NCBI GenBank assembly: GCA_035610835.1
Contig: CM069449.1
Location: 62,768,292 to 62,832,291 of the forward strand
Length of the DNA: 64,000 bases
Direction of reading: 5' to 3'
DNA from: Ophiura sarsii
Lineage: Eukaryota > Echinodermata > Ophiuroidea > Amphilepidida > Ophiuridae
Of the stretch, positions 1 to 12,956 are shown piece by piece; the first letter of the stretch is position 1, and each line of letters begins with the position of its first letter. The notes below the pieces were generated by a model. The model saw only the letters and a program-made list of their open reading frames with translations. It was not told the origin of the DNA and made no database searches. A program made the position numbers and the translations under genes.

Positions 1-339
1 AGTAATTGGCACTAGTCTGAAAATTGTGAAAAATTACTTTTTTCACTTCTGAAAATGTACTATTAAGGGTCATTATTATGGGGGTCATATATCTCCCAGT
101 AGGGGGGTACCCAGAATTTTTTATTACCATCATTGTAAATCTTCATGGACATGTATCTTATCCCCAAAGTACAAAAAAAATTGGCCGACCCCCATCTGCA
201 CACCTCTGCCTGACTCTCTCAGAAAGTCCTTCTTATACCTTTCCAAAAATCCAAGTTAGCCTTACTCCCTCAATATGGTACTACGATGAGCAAAAATGTG
301 GGTCCAGGCTCATGGACTAAATGGGATTGGGTAGTGAAT

Positions 340-760
340 AAGGAGGGGTGAGTCGACAAAATAGCCTTTTTGGAGGTTCTCAGTGTCATTTTGGGTTCCG
401 AGGTATTTAAGTGCTCAATAAACATTTTTTTGGGGTTGAGCTGGGGTGTGGTGGATTAGGAAGGATTGGGTTGACAAAATGTCTTTTTGGTGGTTCCCAG
501 GGTTATGGGTTCCTATTTATCAAAGTGTTTCTGATAAATGGGCGGGGGTTGTGGCGAATAAAAAGGGGGTTGTTGACAAAATGGCCTTTTTGATGGTTCC
601 CGGTGACAACTTGATGGTTCCCAGTGTTTGAGGATCCATATTATTCAAGTGCTCAATAAGTATGTTGGTGTGGTTCACAGTGTAATTTAAGTGGCTCCCA
701 GTGTCATTTTAGTAGTTCCCAGTGTTTTGAGTTCTGAGTTGTCAATTGCTTAATTATATA
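340..760. repeat. degenerate tandem repeat (GGTTCCCAGTG units)
   Basis: Units of roughly 90-110 bp containing GACAAAATGGCCTTTTTG and GGTTCCCAGTGT recur about four times with divergence. No coding potential seen. Confidence 0.55.
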
Positions 761-904
761 CCACCCCTATCCAACATACCTTTGCCGAAGAAACCAAAGA
801 TGTAGGCCTATTGATTGACTGAAGATTTTAACCATTGGGAGCCTAAAAACTGGGAATCACCTAAATGACACTGGGAACCCACCCTTATGCTCGTTGACTA
901 CACT

Positions 905-1220
905 CAGTAGTTCTTAACTTGGGGGTCGTGACCCCATGAGAGTTGTTTGGGGATTTCCAGGGGGTCATGAAGGGGTCATAGATATAGCTTTTTGGGAACC
1001 ATTTTAATATTTTGCTCTAAAAGGCTTAGAAAAACCCAAAAGAAACGTTCAAATATGCAAAATGTCCTGCTCGCTAAGCTCGCACCACCACTCCTTGATA
1101 TAACTTAGCAGTTTCACTTTTAATAAAATGGGCTGGATTTTTTTCTCGACTTTTTTGGGTCACAGTACTGACCAGGAATGTCTGATGGGCTCGTGGGGCC
1201 AAAAAGGTTAAGAACCGCTG
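905..1220. mobile_element. hAT-like MITE
   Basis: Ends CAGTAGTTCTTAACTTGGGG and, inverted, CAGCGGTTCTTAACCTTTTT. Flanks share GACTAC, an imperfect 8-bp duplication. The termini are of the common CAGNGGTTCTTAACC hAT type. Confidence 0.75.
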
Positions 1221-1658
1221 GACTACTTCCTTGACCAATACTACCCCGACTATTTATTTATTTATTGACCGCTTAAACCACTCGAAACTCAAGACACTGG
1301 GAACAAGCAAAATGCCAACTAACTTCAGCTATTTTCTGCGGACTAAACTAGGGCGGGTCGCGGGTTTCGCGGTTATCGGATTTGGCAGTTGTTTTTGGTT
1401 GTGCGGTTTTGGTAGACATGGTTTGAGGTTGGTACATTAGGATCCCAGCGGAACCAGATTGGATGACTGCCGCATTATTGGTGATGTGTGTCGTGTATTT
1501 GCTTATTTGATATTGTAATGTATCCCAGTTTCAGCGATATGTGTCTTTTATCATATATAGATAGTACTATGGTAATATTTATTCAAATTTGATGTCTTTG
1601 GTGTTTCAACACGTGTTTACTACAGAGAGTAGCAGGGCAGCGAATATGGTTTCGATTC

Positions 1659-1950
1659 AAAATGTGAAATCATATCCAACAAAAATTAAATCGGGTCACA
1701 TTTTAAGGTATCCATCATCTTTTAGCCTAAATCAGCAGTGAAAAAAAAAGTCCTTGGGATTTCAATGCAAACGTCATTTGTTTCCATCAAATGTGTTACC
1801 GGTTAGTTACACCGACCTCAAAATGTGAAATCATATCCAAAAATTCAAACTGGGGCACATTTTAGTGTATCCGTCCTTTTTTGGCCTAAATTCAAATTTA
1901 AATCAGCGAAAAAACATCCTTGCTATTTTAATGCGTACGTCATTTGGGCT
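1659..1950. repeat. 161-bp tandem duplication
   Basis: AAAATGTGAAATCATATCCA begins at 1,659 and again at 1,820, and similarity continues to the CGTCATTTG segments. A diverged third piece occurs near 2,110-2,205. Confidence 0.65.
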
Positions 1951-2267
1951 AGGATTTTCGGGAATTCTTAATCTCTTGACCCGATTATTTTTCGGCCGGG
2001 ACCCGGGATTCCGAAATGTCTTTAAACATTTGATTCTGAAAATGATCCATCATTTCATTCATCAAAATAATTAAAAAAAAGTAATAAAAAAGCTTACTTA
2101 AAAATACACCTTGTCGGCTAAATCACGATTATTTAATGCAAATTTATAGTGGAGATTCATTTGAAATGCGAACGACATTTGTTCCGTCAATTGTGTTGCG
2201 GTTTGACATTTTCGGGCGGGACTCGATTTCCCGGGACTCGCGCCCAGCACTACGGGCCACACATAAA

Positions 2268-2574
2268 TAGTAGGGGGTCTTAGTTTTATAGTTGGGGGTC
2301 TTAGTTTTATAGTTGGGGGTCTTAGTTTTATAGTTGGGGGTCTTAGTTTTATAGTTAGGAGTCTTAGTTTTATAGTTAGGGGTCTTAGTTTTATAGTGGG
2401 GGTCTTAGTTTTATAGTGGGAGTCTTAGTTTTACAGTGGGGTCTTAGTTGTATAGTGGGGGTCTTAGTTTTATAGTGGGGTCTTAGTTGTATAGTGGGGG
2501 TCTTAGTTTTATAGTGGGGGTCTTAGTTTTATAGTGGGGTCTTAGTTTTATAGTGGGGGTCTTAGTTTTATAGT
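2268..2574. repeat. G-rich minisatellite, 15 units
   Basis: Fifteen units of 19-22 bp, consensus GGGGGTCTTAGTTTTATAGT. The left units carry GTTGGGGG and the right units GTGGGG(G), so two sub-variants are spatially separated. Confidence 0.92.
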
Positions 2575-2580
2575 CACCTA

Positions 2581-2832
2581 ATTCGATTGTCATAATTTTT
2601 TTTTGGATAAACCTGGTTTATCAAAAGAACACTATGACAATCGAATTTAAAAGGCTGTTCCATCAAATAAACTTACCCCCTCTGAATTGGCTATTCCATC
2701 AAATAAACTTACTCCCTCTGAAATAAAAGGCTATTCCATCAAATAAACTTACTCCTCTGAAATAAAAGGCAGTTCCATCAAATAAACTTACTCCCTAAGG
2801 AGGGTAAGTATATTTGATGGAACAGCCTTTTA
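2581..2832. repeat. foldback and CCATCAAATAAACTTA tandem units
   Basis: ATTCGATTGTCATA (2,581) pairs with TATGACAATCGAAT (2,633) around a GATAAACC/GGTTTATC core. Four units with TTCCATCAAATAAACTTAC follow, the last ending in an inverted copy (GATGGAACAGCC, about 2,816-2,827). Confidence 0.75.
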
Positions 2833-3519
2833 TTATGTAACCTTACTTTTCCAAATATGCGACGCACAATGAAACCACGCTATAAAGCAGTAACTGATTG
2901 GTCATTACACAACACATACGGACGAAACCCACCAACAACTTCGACCATATTTAGGGAAGAATTCAGAATGTTTATAGGGATGTAAGAGTATTATTGTGTA
3001 TTTCTGTTGGCGTGGGCCTCTTACATTTATATAAAATAATGCACAAGGTACAAGTTCAGGTTTGTGTTAGTCCATTTATTTACAGTTTATATACATGTAC
3101 AGAAATCCAAGTTTTCACATATAAGTCTGATCGTGATGAGCATGTGTAGAGAAGTGAAGTAACTAGGTGGGGTGGTGTTTGGAATGCAAAGTTAAGAGAG
3201 AGAGAGAGAAGATCTTAAGGATCAACATCTACATAATAGAAGTTATGAATAGGAGTTAGCATGATAATAGATAAGTACACAGTAGCTTGTAGCAAAGTAA
3301 GAGTTCTATAGAAAGGAGATAAGTAAACATTCATACAACTACAAGGACAATAAGTGAAAGTGAAAGAGTTGAGATTATAAGTAAATAGTCACTAGGGAAG
3401 CATGGAGATGAATATGAAATGGATGAGTAATTTGCATACAATAATAACATGAATAATATAGTCTTACAGGGATCTGGTTCAATAAACAAAACCTCATTGA
3501 CCTCTCTCAAGATTTTTTG

Positions 3520-4368
3520 ACAAATTTGGCTCTTTTTAGCCAAAAATGTTAATTTGGACAAGATTTCCGGTAAAAAATAATATCGGTAATGATGTTTGCC
3601 TAGCCTAGGTTTAAAATATTGTTGATAATATAAAATATTACTTTCAACTTGACCATATATATATTTTGTTTTGGGGCAAATTATCCTTTTTTGGCCAAAG
3701 ACTAAATAAAAACAAATGTATAAGGTTATAATAATCATAATTGTATTAAAACATGATCAGTCATTATCCAATGTTTACAAAAAAATACAAATTACAACTT
3801 TAGAATGCTTTCAAATAAACCATAGAAAGACCACCGCTTTCAGATCATAATTGGTTATTAACAGTGCCAATATTATGATTATGCATCCAAATATGTTCCA
3901 AATTTTTGTTAAAATCTGACGAAAATGTCTCAAGCGGATTAATTAGAGTAGTGATTTGGAATTTAAAAACATTTTACTAAGAATAGGCTTATGAAGACAT
4001 CTGATTAAAAATTCAGATCGATATCCTAAAATATGGTTGACATTTATATTTGAAGGCCAAACACTGGCCAAAACAGGCAACATGTTGCATGTATAGTCAT
4101 GCAAAGAGTAATATTATCCCCCATTCAGCACCATTTTCATTTAAATCAATATTGTCAAAACCTCCGCTGTACTAACAATCTGATTTTTTTTTATCCCAAA
4201 TATGGTCAAAATTGGTATTTTTGGTAAAAAAATGGCTGAAATTACCAAATTCTCACAAGTTTGGCCAATAAGAATATTTTTTATGGAATCAGGACATTTT
4301 TTTACGTTAGATAGGCTTATGAAAAGGTTCATGGCAAGATTCTGTCTTTTTACTCAAAATATGGTACA
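3520..4368. repeat. GCCAAAATTGG-type degenerate repeat, left block
   Basis: Diverged units with TGGTCAAAATTGG, TTTTTGGTAAAAAAATGG and TTAGATAGGCTTATGAAAA. The same units resume at 6,777-7,130, so the TA-flanked nest was inserted into this repeat. No coding sequence seen. Confidence 0.6.
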
Positions 4369-4567
4369 TACAGGGTGTATCAAAAATATGCAACACTTTT
4401 TGTCGAGTTCTGTATGTACCCTTAAGGCAAATTACATATCGCTCCGAAAAGAAGATATAATGTTAGAGCTATATTTTGGCTATCACATAGTCAAAATACA
4501 GGGATATCGACAATAAATTCGTTAGAGATATTACGGATACTAGTAGACAACCTGAAAACACAATTTA

Positions 4568-5654
4568 CAGGGTGTCCCTAAAAAAGGGTGCACATGTTTG
4601 CGCAACTTGTTGACCATGAAGTCCTAAAGTGTGATGTAATATGGTAATACACACGGAAAGGGAAAACACTCAGCTTTTAGATGCCGTTTATTTGATCTGC
4701 TTTGGATTTGTCAATACCGAGATATACCCAGTTTATCAAAGCTACCCAAAATCGACGTTGTGCCACTTTTACAGAAAGAATGATTATGAGCGTCAAAACG
4801 ATACTAACATTGGTCTATCCATGGGCATCAATCGTCTTGCAACATTGGGGTGTGCATTTGACCAGAATTGTTTAAAAGAGGCTGAGGAACAAAAATGATG
4901 TCCTTGGCATATGTGGTAAGGGATTTCTATGAGCATATATTCTTGGATCCCTCTGAAGTGCACGCCGCACGTTTTCAATGTGTTACTGTGTCCTGCCACT
5001 TTTCATATCTTAGTCTTCGTTCTTTATTCATATTGGTGCTTGTACCATCTACCAAGTATTTCAAATACTCCTTTGTATAGGTGTATTCCTAGATGGTACG
5101 TGAGTGTTTGGGAAATGAATGGCAAACTCTCTGGTGACTTCTGCTGGACTTCTCGTTTCATGATATTTTAAGACCATGAACACCCTCTTCTAATGAATTG
5201 AGGCCGCACCCAGCCATAGAGACGTCTGTCTTGTTTTGAAAATGTAGGCCCAATAAACATTTTGTGAAACCTCGTCAAAAGGACTGGTTCGAATCATGTA
5301 ACAAACATCTTTATTATTCAGTTCTGTTTGGATACACAGGCACTCATTCTATTATTTAAACCTATTTAATCTCAATACAAAAATGTTATTTTGCATAACA
5401 CTGGTGAAGGGCAATCGTACAAGTGGAAGTTGTATCTTAGGAGTAACCCTTTGAAACTGTTAAGTGGCACAACATCGATTCTGGGTAGCTCTAGTTAATT
5501 GTCCATATCTGAGGATTGACAAATCCGAATCAGATGAAATAAGCAGCATCTGAAAGCCAGGTGTTTGGTCTTTCAATATAATATGTAAACATCTTAGAAC
5601 TTCATGGTCAACAAGTTGGGTAAACACGTGCACCCTTTTTTTAGGGACACCCGG
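4568..5654. mobile_element. TA-flanked element nested in the previous one
   Basis: Ends CAGGGTGTCCCTAAAAAAGG and CCTTTTTTTAGGGACACCCGG, bordered by TA (4,566 and 5,655). TIRs extend through ACTTGTTGACCATGAAG, about 50 bp. Length 1,087 bp, close to the mariner-like element at 27,820, but no recognisable transposase. Confidence 0.8.
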
Positions 5655-6019
5655 TACATCGTCCATCCTGCATAAGTGATATTCTTGTCAGGTCAATATT
5701 AACCAGAATCATTAATAACTAATTGTCCTTAAATAACTGGAATCGAACTCATTATTCTGAGAAGTTAATGTCATGTTAAAGCTATTTTTTCAAAATTGAG
5801 CAAGTCTGGCAATAAATTGGCTGATATCTAATGATGCAGATTGAAAATCAAAATTACAGCAGTTTGTATGCAAATCCTCTCTTCTCTTTAATGTTATAAA
5901 CAAAACATTTCAGTATTGCACATTATTCAAAATATTAAACAAATGGAGTTCCGGGAATGGAGTATTCCAGTAAAGGAAGACATTTTCTTGCATCAGTCAT
6001 TCATTTTTTAATTTATTTA

Positions 6020-6306
6020 TTTTTGATCGCGGCACCTATGTTATGGAATAATTTGCCTGACTGTTAAAAATGCAATTTCTGTCTCTTCATTCAAACGTGC
6101 TCTCAAGACTCACCTTTTCTCATGATCCTATCGGACTCTCTATTTTGTATCATTTTACGTTCCTGTGTGTGCATCATGATCAATGCTCCATGTTGCTGTT
6201 ATATTCTTTGCCTTCCCTTCTTTTATGTGTACTTTTGTGTACAGCACTCTGAGGTTTTTATACATGTTGCTCTTTATAAATACGTTATATTATTATTATT
6301 ATTATT
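6020..6306 (+). mobile_element. LINE 3'-end fragment (L2/CR1-like)
   Basis: A broken frame resembling an RT C terminus (LWNNLP, then SFKRALKTHLF across a shift) is followed by a tail ending in (ATT)n at about 6,285-6,306. This is the usual 3' layout of L2/CR1-type LINEs. Confidence 0.65.
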
Positions 6307-6776
6307 GATAGCGTGTTCTGAAGGTGCTGATGGACCCTCAAAATGCTGTCCTTCAAGATGTGAACTGTACGATGTGTCATTCGTGTGCGCCTTATTCCCT
6401 AAACAGCGTTGACGATGCGATCTCACAGATCTGTGAGATTATTTGATGGTGTCTGGAAGGCTTCAGACTTAATATAAACCCAAGGAAAAGGTTTAACTTG
6501 GTTTAACAGTGTAAGATCTGGGGCGAGCAGGTCACTCCGTAGCATGGCGGATAAGAAAATAAGGTACTTAGGATGAACGATGTAATTTGTGCTTTCTAAC
6601 TGTCTACCTTGATTCGTAAATTCTCAGCAACTTTATGATCGATATCGCTGTAATTTGATTATGTGATAGCCAAGACATAGCTCTAACAGGATTTCTACTT
6701 TGCATAGCAATATGTGATTTGCTGTAAGGGTACAGTACTCGGCAAAAAGTGTTGCGTTTTTTGTATACACCCTGTA

Positions 6777-7130
6777 ATGGCCAACATTTCACAAGTTAGG
6801 CCAGTAAGAATATCTTTCATGGAATTAGGACCACTTAAAAACTTAGATAGGCTTGTGAAAATGTCCATAGCAAGATTCTGAACTTTTGACCCTAAATACG
6901 GTCAAAATCGACATTTTTTGTACAAAAATGGACAACAATTTCACAAGTTAGTTCAATACAAATATTTCATATTGAAATTGGACCCTTTTTACCTTAGGGA
7001 GTCTCATGAAAACATCTAAGGCAAGATTTGCAAGATTTGCAAGATTCTAATTTGTAACCTCCAAAATGGTCAAAATTGTCATTTTTTACCTAAATATAGC
7101 CAAAACGGCCAAAATTCCTTGTGTGTCTAT
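6777..7130. repeat. GCCAAAATTGG-type degenerate repeat, right block
   Basis: Continuation of the block ending at 4,368: TTAGATAGGCTTGTGAAAA and CTTAGGGAGTCTCATGAAAA mark two diverged units of about 150 bp. Confidence 0.6.
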
Positions 7131-7481
7131 GGAGGCCGGACTGGCTCCAGGGGGACCATGGCTCCTTTATCACGACCGGTAAAAGGTGGTGACAAAAGAC
7201 ATTGTAAGGTGCTTCATGATAACATTCCAAAGCCCATATATTTTTCTCATCACACCTGCAACATTCTAGGTTGGGGAAGATGTTTCGGTTAGAACGTACG
7301 AGCTAGAAGGTAGTGAATTGCCTCTATTACTATTTTTAAATAGTTTAGACCCTAACAGTTGTTTACAGTTCTATATAGGAAACATTTTGTAAGATAGTTT
7401 TTGCTTCTATCACAGTTTTCCTCGCTTCTATCGCAAGGACCACCTGAACAATGTTACAGATGATTGCATATGACTGACCTA

Positions 7482-7708
7482 AAACTTTCCACGGGCTATA
7501 GTTACAACAGATTTTTCAGAAACCTTTCCCAATTTTCAAAGTATATCTCAAGGATTACTGAAGCAATACTATAGGCATGTTTGTACTTATTTCAATGCAT
7601 TCTTCATGGTAATTCCAAATATGGTAATGAAATTAAATAATGTTGACATTTTTCATAAATTATATATATGGTGAAATTTTGGAATGTTGTCCGCGTGGAA
7701 AGTGTTAA
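7482..7708 (+). mobile_element. TTAA-family MITE, copy 1
   Basis: Member of a roughly 247-bp family with consensus ends TTAACACTTTCCACGCGG and CCGCGTGGAAAGTGTTAA. The left end is slightly decayed here; the right end is intact. TTAA at the ends suggests a piggyBac-type origin (inference). Confidence 0.8.
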
Positions 7709-8135
7709 TTGTGTGCCTTCATCATATAGAATAGTAAACACCTAAGACTAGTGGAAATGGGCCACCCCAAAAAACACATATTTGCTTTATATCCAAAATT
7801 CACCATAAAATGAGGTTTGTGTGTGGTTTTTCTTCACACTTTGACCCCCTAAACGAGTAACATATTGATTACAAAGGTAGTTTTTCGAAAACCCATTACA
7901 GGATCTTGAAAAAATACCCTTTTTCTTGAACATTTTAGACTCCTTTTGACCCCTTAACGTGTTTAAGCGCGTAACACACCCCATCTATCTACACGTTAGG
8001 TTAACATTCCAGCTTTATACTCGGGGTTAGTTAACCATGACCGATTCACACGGCCGTTAACCAAGAGTTTAACCTCTAGATTAGCAAATTTGATTAGGTT
8101 AAGTGTCCCTCGTCGGAACGCTCCTTATATCACGT

Positions 8136-9300
8136 TTTTTCATTTGTTTAAAGGCATATTATGCAATCTTTTTCATGGAACCCTCTTATCTTTGAAACAA
8201 GTGCTAAAAATCAGGCTTGTGAGCCACTTTGAGAAAAATATGCTTTTTGTGGAATGTGTCATTTTCATTATTAAACATTTCGTGTTTGGATTTGATGTCT
8301 ATACGAGCTTCAATATCACTATTAAATAACCTTTCATATGCTGTATGTTTTGTCGTATTTGCTTGACTCCATCCAAACATATGCTTGTTTGCCCACAATT
8401 TTCTTTAATGAAATCATTGGTGTGTAAAATGCTGTTATGTTTATTGCTTTGAAGTATTTCTTCATAAAAATAGCACACATTTTACAATTTTTTGACTTTA
8501 ATCAAGCATATTGTTGATAGGATAAAGCAAATGAGACCAAACAAATAGCATTTTTGAAAGGAAATGTGGCCATCTTGACGCTCATCAACACCATTAGTAA
8601 ATACTCATTATTAAATGAGAAAAATTACCCTTTCCTAAAAAGTGGCACAACCCGTTTTTAGTACCCGTGGCTTTTTAGTACCTAGGCTTGTATTGCAAAT
8701 AGAGTATAAAACAAAACGCCAAAACGTATCAGAGGAATGTCGGGAAGACATTTTTATTTCTAGGGTATTTTTATTTATGGGTAGTGAATTGTATAGATAA
8801 TATGGGATTAGGGAATATCGGATGATGTCACTTTTTTTACAAATAGGCGCCCTCTGTTTTTGTGCAGACAAAATTGTTCAGTGACATAATTTTAACCAAC
8901 AGGCATTCCTAATGTCAACAAATGAAAGAGACAATTACCATTCTTCTAACGTAAATATTAAGTTTTATTATATAATTTACAAACTGTTTATTAAAATGGT
9001 TATAATATCCTTAAAGCGTAGGAAAACAACTCCAGTGTATAGATTATTTCAATGTTTTTCCAAACCATGTGTCGTATTCGATTGCCTATGTAGCCTCTTA
9101 CAATGCTTTAATCTTGAATAGTTATCATGTGGCTGAGACGAAACGTCTAAAATCCGGCCAGAGTACTGTTCAATTTGGCAACGGGATGATAAGGCGTAGT
9201 ACCGGTAGCATATTAAACATTGGTTAATTACTGAGGAATAACTTAAAATAATACTTACAATGGAGTTGGGTTTCTGAAAATAATACATACTATATGGAGT
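8136..9300. repeat. dispersed repeat, copy A
   Basis: Colinear with 10,371-11,715: shared blocks include CATATTATGCAATC, AATAGCACACATTTTACAA, CAGACAAAATTGTTCAGTGA and CATTGGTTAATTAC. Copy B carries an extra segment of about 160 bp. The family is not recognised; no coding frame. Confidence 0.75.
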
Positions 9301-9550
9301 TTCGTTTCCAACTTTAACAATTTTGGTTTGAAATAATATTGAGTTCTAACATATTATATTTGGAAATATTGATACAAACCAAGATTACATGCAATATATT
9401 ATGTGATCTTTTTAAAACTTTTACACACATTTTTTTCTTTCTCTTTTATAATGAAGTTTGACTAAGGAAAGACATTACTGGACTCGTAGATCGATCTTGA
9501 CTGTATTTTCCATACAAAAATCTCATAACTAAATTACTAGGAAATCTGCT

Positions 9551-9708
9551 TCTGAACTATTTAAGGATTTGTCAAATTTTCATCATAAAAAAACATTCCG
9601 TACTATATAATTGTGTTCACTTGTGTACAGTTGCGATCGTAGCCGGATACACTGTAAACAATGTTAACACAGTGTCAAACAATGGAATTCTATTTACGAA
9701 CCAAAAAC
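9551..9708. repeat. GTTGCGATCGTAGCCGG repeat, copy 1
   Basis: About 155 bp, including CAGTTGCGATCGTAGCCGGA and ending ACGAACCAAAAAC. Direct copies lie at 11,275-11,446 and 12,140-12,305. Confidence 0.8.
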
Positions 9709-10370
9709 ACCCGGAGATAGGGTATAAGCCATCAAAGTTTGAGGGTGGGGGGTTGGTTGCCACCTTAAAGTCACCATTTTGAAAAATATCCTAATAGTAT
9801 AGTCTTGAATCTCATAGTGTATGTTAGAAACATCATTTCATCTCTAAATAAGGCAAAAACCTGGTTAAACACTGCTCCAGTTTTCTGTCTACAGTGAAAC
9901 TGCAGAAAGGTCCCATTTGTAAATTGTTGATAAATCTTGGAATGTTTTTAATATTACTGTATCAAGATGTAATTTGAATAAATTGTTTGAAAACAAGGCT
10001 TTGACTATAAACAAAATAATACAGTGAAATTATACCTTTATTGTCTACCTAACCTTTAACCTATAAACACCAATATACATGTTGATTGCAACCATATTAA
10101 TATATTTGAAAATGCTTTATGAAAACGTTTATGTTTTTACAATGAGTTGTTGACAATGTGAACTTAAACCATCACTGTGCCGTCTCGTTGGTGTTCAATG
10201 TTGATGAATATTTAATATTATTACATACAAACTTATAATATTGATGCCCTGCACCCAAATTCATTACTTATATATACATTAACATAATTATACATACATC
10301 TATAGATAGTGCAGCAGTGTGATTATTATGATTATGATGAATACAATTTAACCATATCTATTATAACATT

Positions 10371-11715
10371 TTTCGTTTGTTTAAAGTCATATTATGCAAT
10401 CTTTTTTCATGGAACGCCCTCTATCTTTGAGATTTGAGAACAATGAGCGCTACAAATCAGGCTTGTGCTACTTTCAGAAAATTATGCTATTTGTGGAATG
10501 TGTCATTTTCATTATCAAACATTTCATGTTTGGATTTGATGTCTATACAAGCTCCAAGATAACTAAATAACCTTTCAAGCATTTCTTCATAAAAATAGCA
10601 CACATTTTACAATTTTTTGGTCAGTTTTAATCAAGCATTGTTGGTAGGATAAAGCAAATGAGACCAAACAAATAGCATTTGAAAGGCACATTTGGCCATC
10701 TTGAAGCTCATCAACATCAATAAGTAAATACTCTATATTAACTGAGCAAAATGACTCTTTCCACGAGCATTTTATTTCCTAAAAAGTGGCGCAACCTGTT
10801 TTTTGGTACCCGTGATTGATCAACCATATCGTTGGACTGGCAAAAGCAATGTCAATCAATTAACCAATGGCATTTGAAAGTCAACTAAATTATCTAAACA
10901 TTATTAGCAAATACTAAATGTTTGATGAAAGAAATGATGTTTGAACACATATGCACCATTTTTTATGGGACACCCTGTATGTACATAAGCTTGTACTGTA
11001 AAAAACAAATAGCCGAAACGTATCTGAGAGAATGCCGCGAAGACATTTTCTAGGGAACTCTATTTCTAAACATCGGTCCTCATCAGGTGGTTTTCTGGAG
11101 ACACATAAGTAGTGGGAAGCGAATTGTATAGATAATATCGGATGATGTCACCTTTTTTAACAAATAGGCGTCCTCTGTTTTTGTGCAGACAAAATTGTTC
11201 AGTGACATAATTTTGGAAAATGTGTTTGATGTCATTCTTCTCTAACTTTAACCACCTGAGGGCGTTCCTAATTCCAAATTATTTAAGGATTTGTCAACAT
11301 ATTTTTTTAATTTTCATCATAAAAGAGCATTCCGTACTATATAATTGTGTTCACTTGTGTACAGTTGCGATCGTAGCCGGATACACTGTAAACAACGTTA
11401 ACACAGTCTCAAACAATGGAATTCTATTTACGAACCAAAAACCGCTCAAAAAATAAGTTTATTTTAACAACCCATTCAAACCATCCATGATTATGATGTA
11501 ATTAGGAAGTGTTTTGCTCGAGACCTATTTAGTGGTGTGCTCGCTGGACGAGACGTCTAAAATCTGGCCAGAGTATTGTTCAATTTGGCAATGGGGTGAT
11601 AAGGTGTAGTACCTGTAGCGTATTAAACATTGGTTAATTACCGGGGAATAAACTGAAAATTATACTTAAAATGGAGTTGGGTTTCTGAAAATGATACTTA
11701 CAATGGAGTTCTGTT
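10371..11715. repeat. dispersed repeat, copy B
   Basis: Direct copy of 8,136-9,300 with insertions, one of which ends in GGGACACCCTGTA near 10,980 like a Tc1/mariner-type terminus. It contains the second GTTGCGATCGTAGCCGG copy. Confidence 0.75.
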
Positions 11716-12139
11716 TCCAACTTTAACGATTTTGGTTTGAAATAATATTGAGTTCTAACATATTATATTTGGAAATGTTGATATAAACCAAGATTACATG
11801 CAATATATACAATAACGTAAATCCAGAACATTTGGAACAGATCGGAGTGCTCAATACTAAATAAGTAGAGCAATATATACAAAATCAACTTGATTAAAAT
11901 TCCATGATTATACTACAGCACTGTTTCATGCAATATATATATATATAATGTGATCTTTTTAAAACTTTTACACACATTTTTCTTGCTTATACTGAAGTTC
12001 GACTTAGACATTCCTTTGTCTCATAAATCATGCAATATACATATGATGTGATATTTTTTTAACTGGAATCATAAATCGGTCTTGACTGTATTTTCAATAG
12101 AAAAATCTCATAACTTACAATGGAAATTTGCTTCCAAAT

Positions 12140-12305
12140 GATTTAAGGATTTTTCAACATCTTTTTTTGATTTTCATCATAAAAAAGCATTCCGTACTGT
12201 TGTGTTCACTTGTGTACAGTTGCGATCGTAGCCGGATACACTGTAAACAACGTTAACACAGTGTCAAACAATGGAATTCTAATAACGAACCAAAAACACT
12301 CAAAA
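12140..12305. repeat. GTTGCGATCGTAGCCGG repeat, copy 3
   Basis: Third direct copy, with the TATATAATTGT segment deleted relative to the other two. Confidence 0.75.
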
Positions 12306-12733
12306 AAGTTTATTTTAACAACCCATTCAAACCATGATTTTGAAGTATAAATTAGAAAGTGTATTGCTCTGTAACTTCATACATGATATTTTAGTTTATA
12401 AATCTAAATTGTCAAAAATTACATTTAGAGAAAAGTAAAAATACAATCAAATAAACGGCATTTGAAATTATCTTTCAGATTATAAACACAGCCAAATACA
12501 GAGTAATCAATGAGGGCAATGACGTGGAACGTGTGTACCCTCTTGTTAGGGACAAACCCTGTACATAACCTTTTCAATTATTTATTCCTAGTTCTTCTGT
12601 GTAATATGTCATACATTATTTTGCTATGTATATCTATATATGATATTGTATTTACAAGACTTCAAATTGTATTATATATTTCATTAGCATAAGCCAGGTT
12701 TGTCCTGGGTACATTAACCCTCATCCTACTAAA

Positions 12734-12762
12734 GGGGGGGGGGGGGGGGGGGGGGGGGGGGG
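12734..12762 (+). repeat. 29-base poly(G) run
   Basis: Twenty-nine consecutive G on the + strand. Other runs occur at 23,557-23,574 (18 G) and 31,562-31,623 (G broken by single A). Lengths may be uncertain in the assembly. Confidence 0.9.
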
Positions 12763-12956
12763 TGTAGGGCATCTTGGTAATCTCTTTTATATCCTTTTAG
12801 CTCATCATGAGGACCAAATGATGGTGCCACCTTTAGACTCGATCCTCCTGTCTTCCCTATTTCACACACGGCCCCTGCGAGGGTGCTCAAACGTGAAGAC
12901 TGGAAAAAATACAGTTCCAAAAGTGTGCGCTGATAAACTCATGAATAAACATGAGC

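Larger units (their letters stand above)
4371..6774. mobile_element. TA-flanked element with long TIRs (outer)
   Basis: Ends CAGGGTGTATCAAAAA and TTTTTTGTATACACCCTG between TA dinucleotides (4,369 and 6,775). Similarity of the arms extends about 150 bp inward (AAAAAGTGTTGCG, TATGTGATAGCCA). The interior holds a nested element and a LINE 3' fragment. Confidence 0.8.

Noticed and set aside
3331..3738. 135-codon minus-strand frame
   Set aside because: AT-rich, no domain, overlaps a degenerate repeat block; composition resembles its non-coding surroundings.
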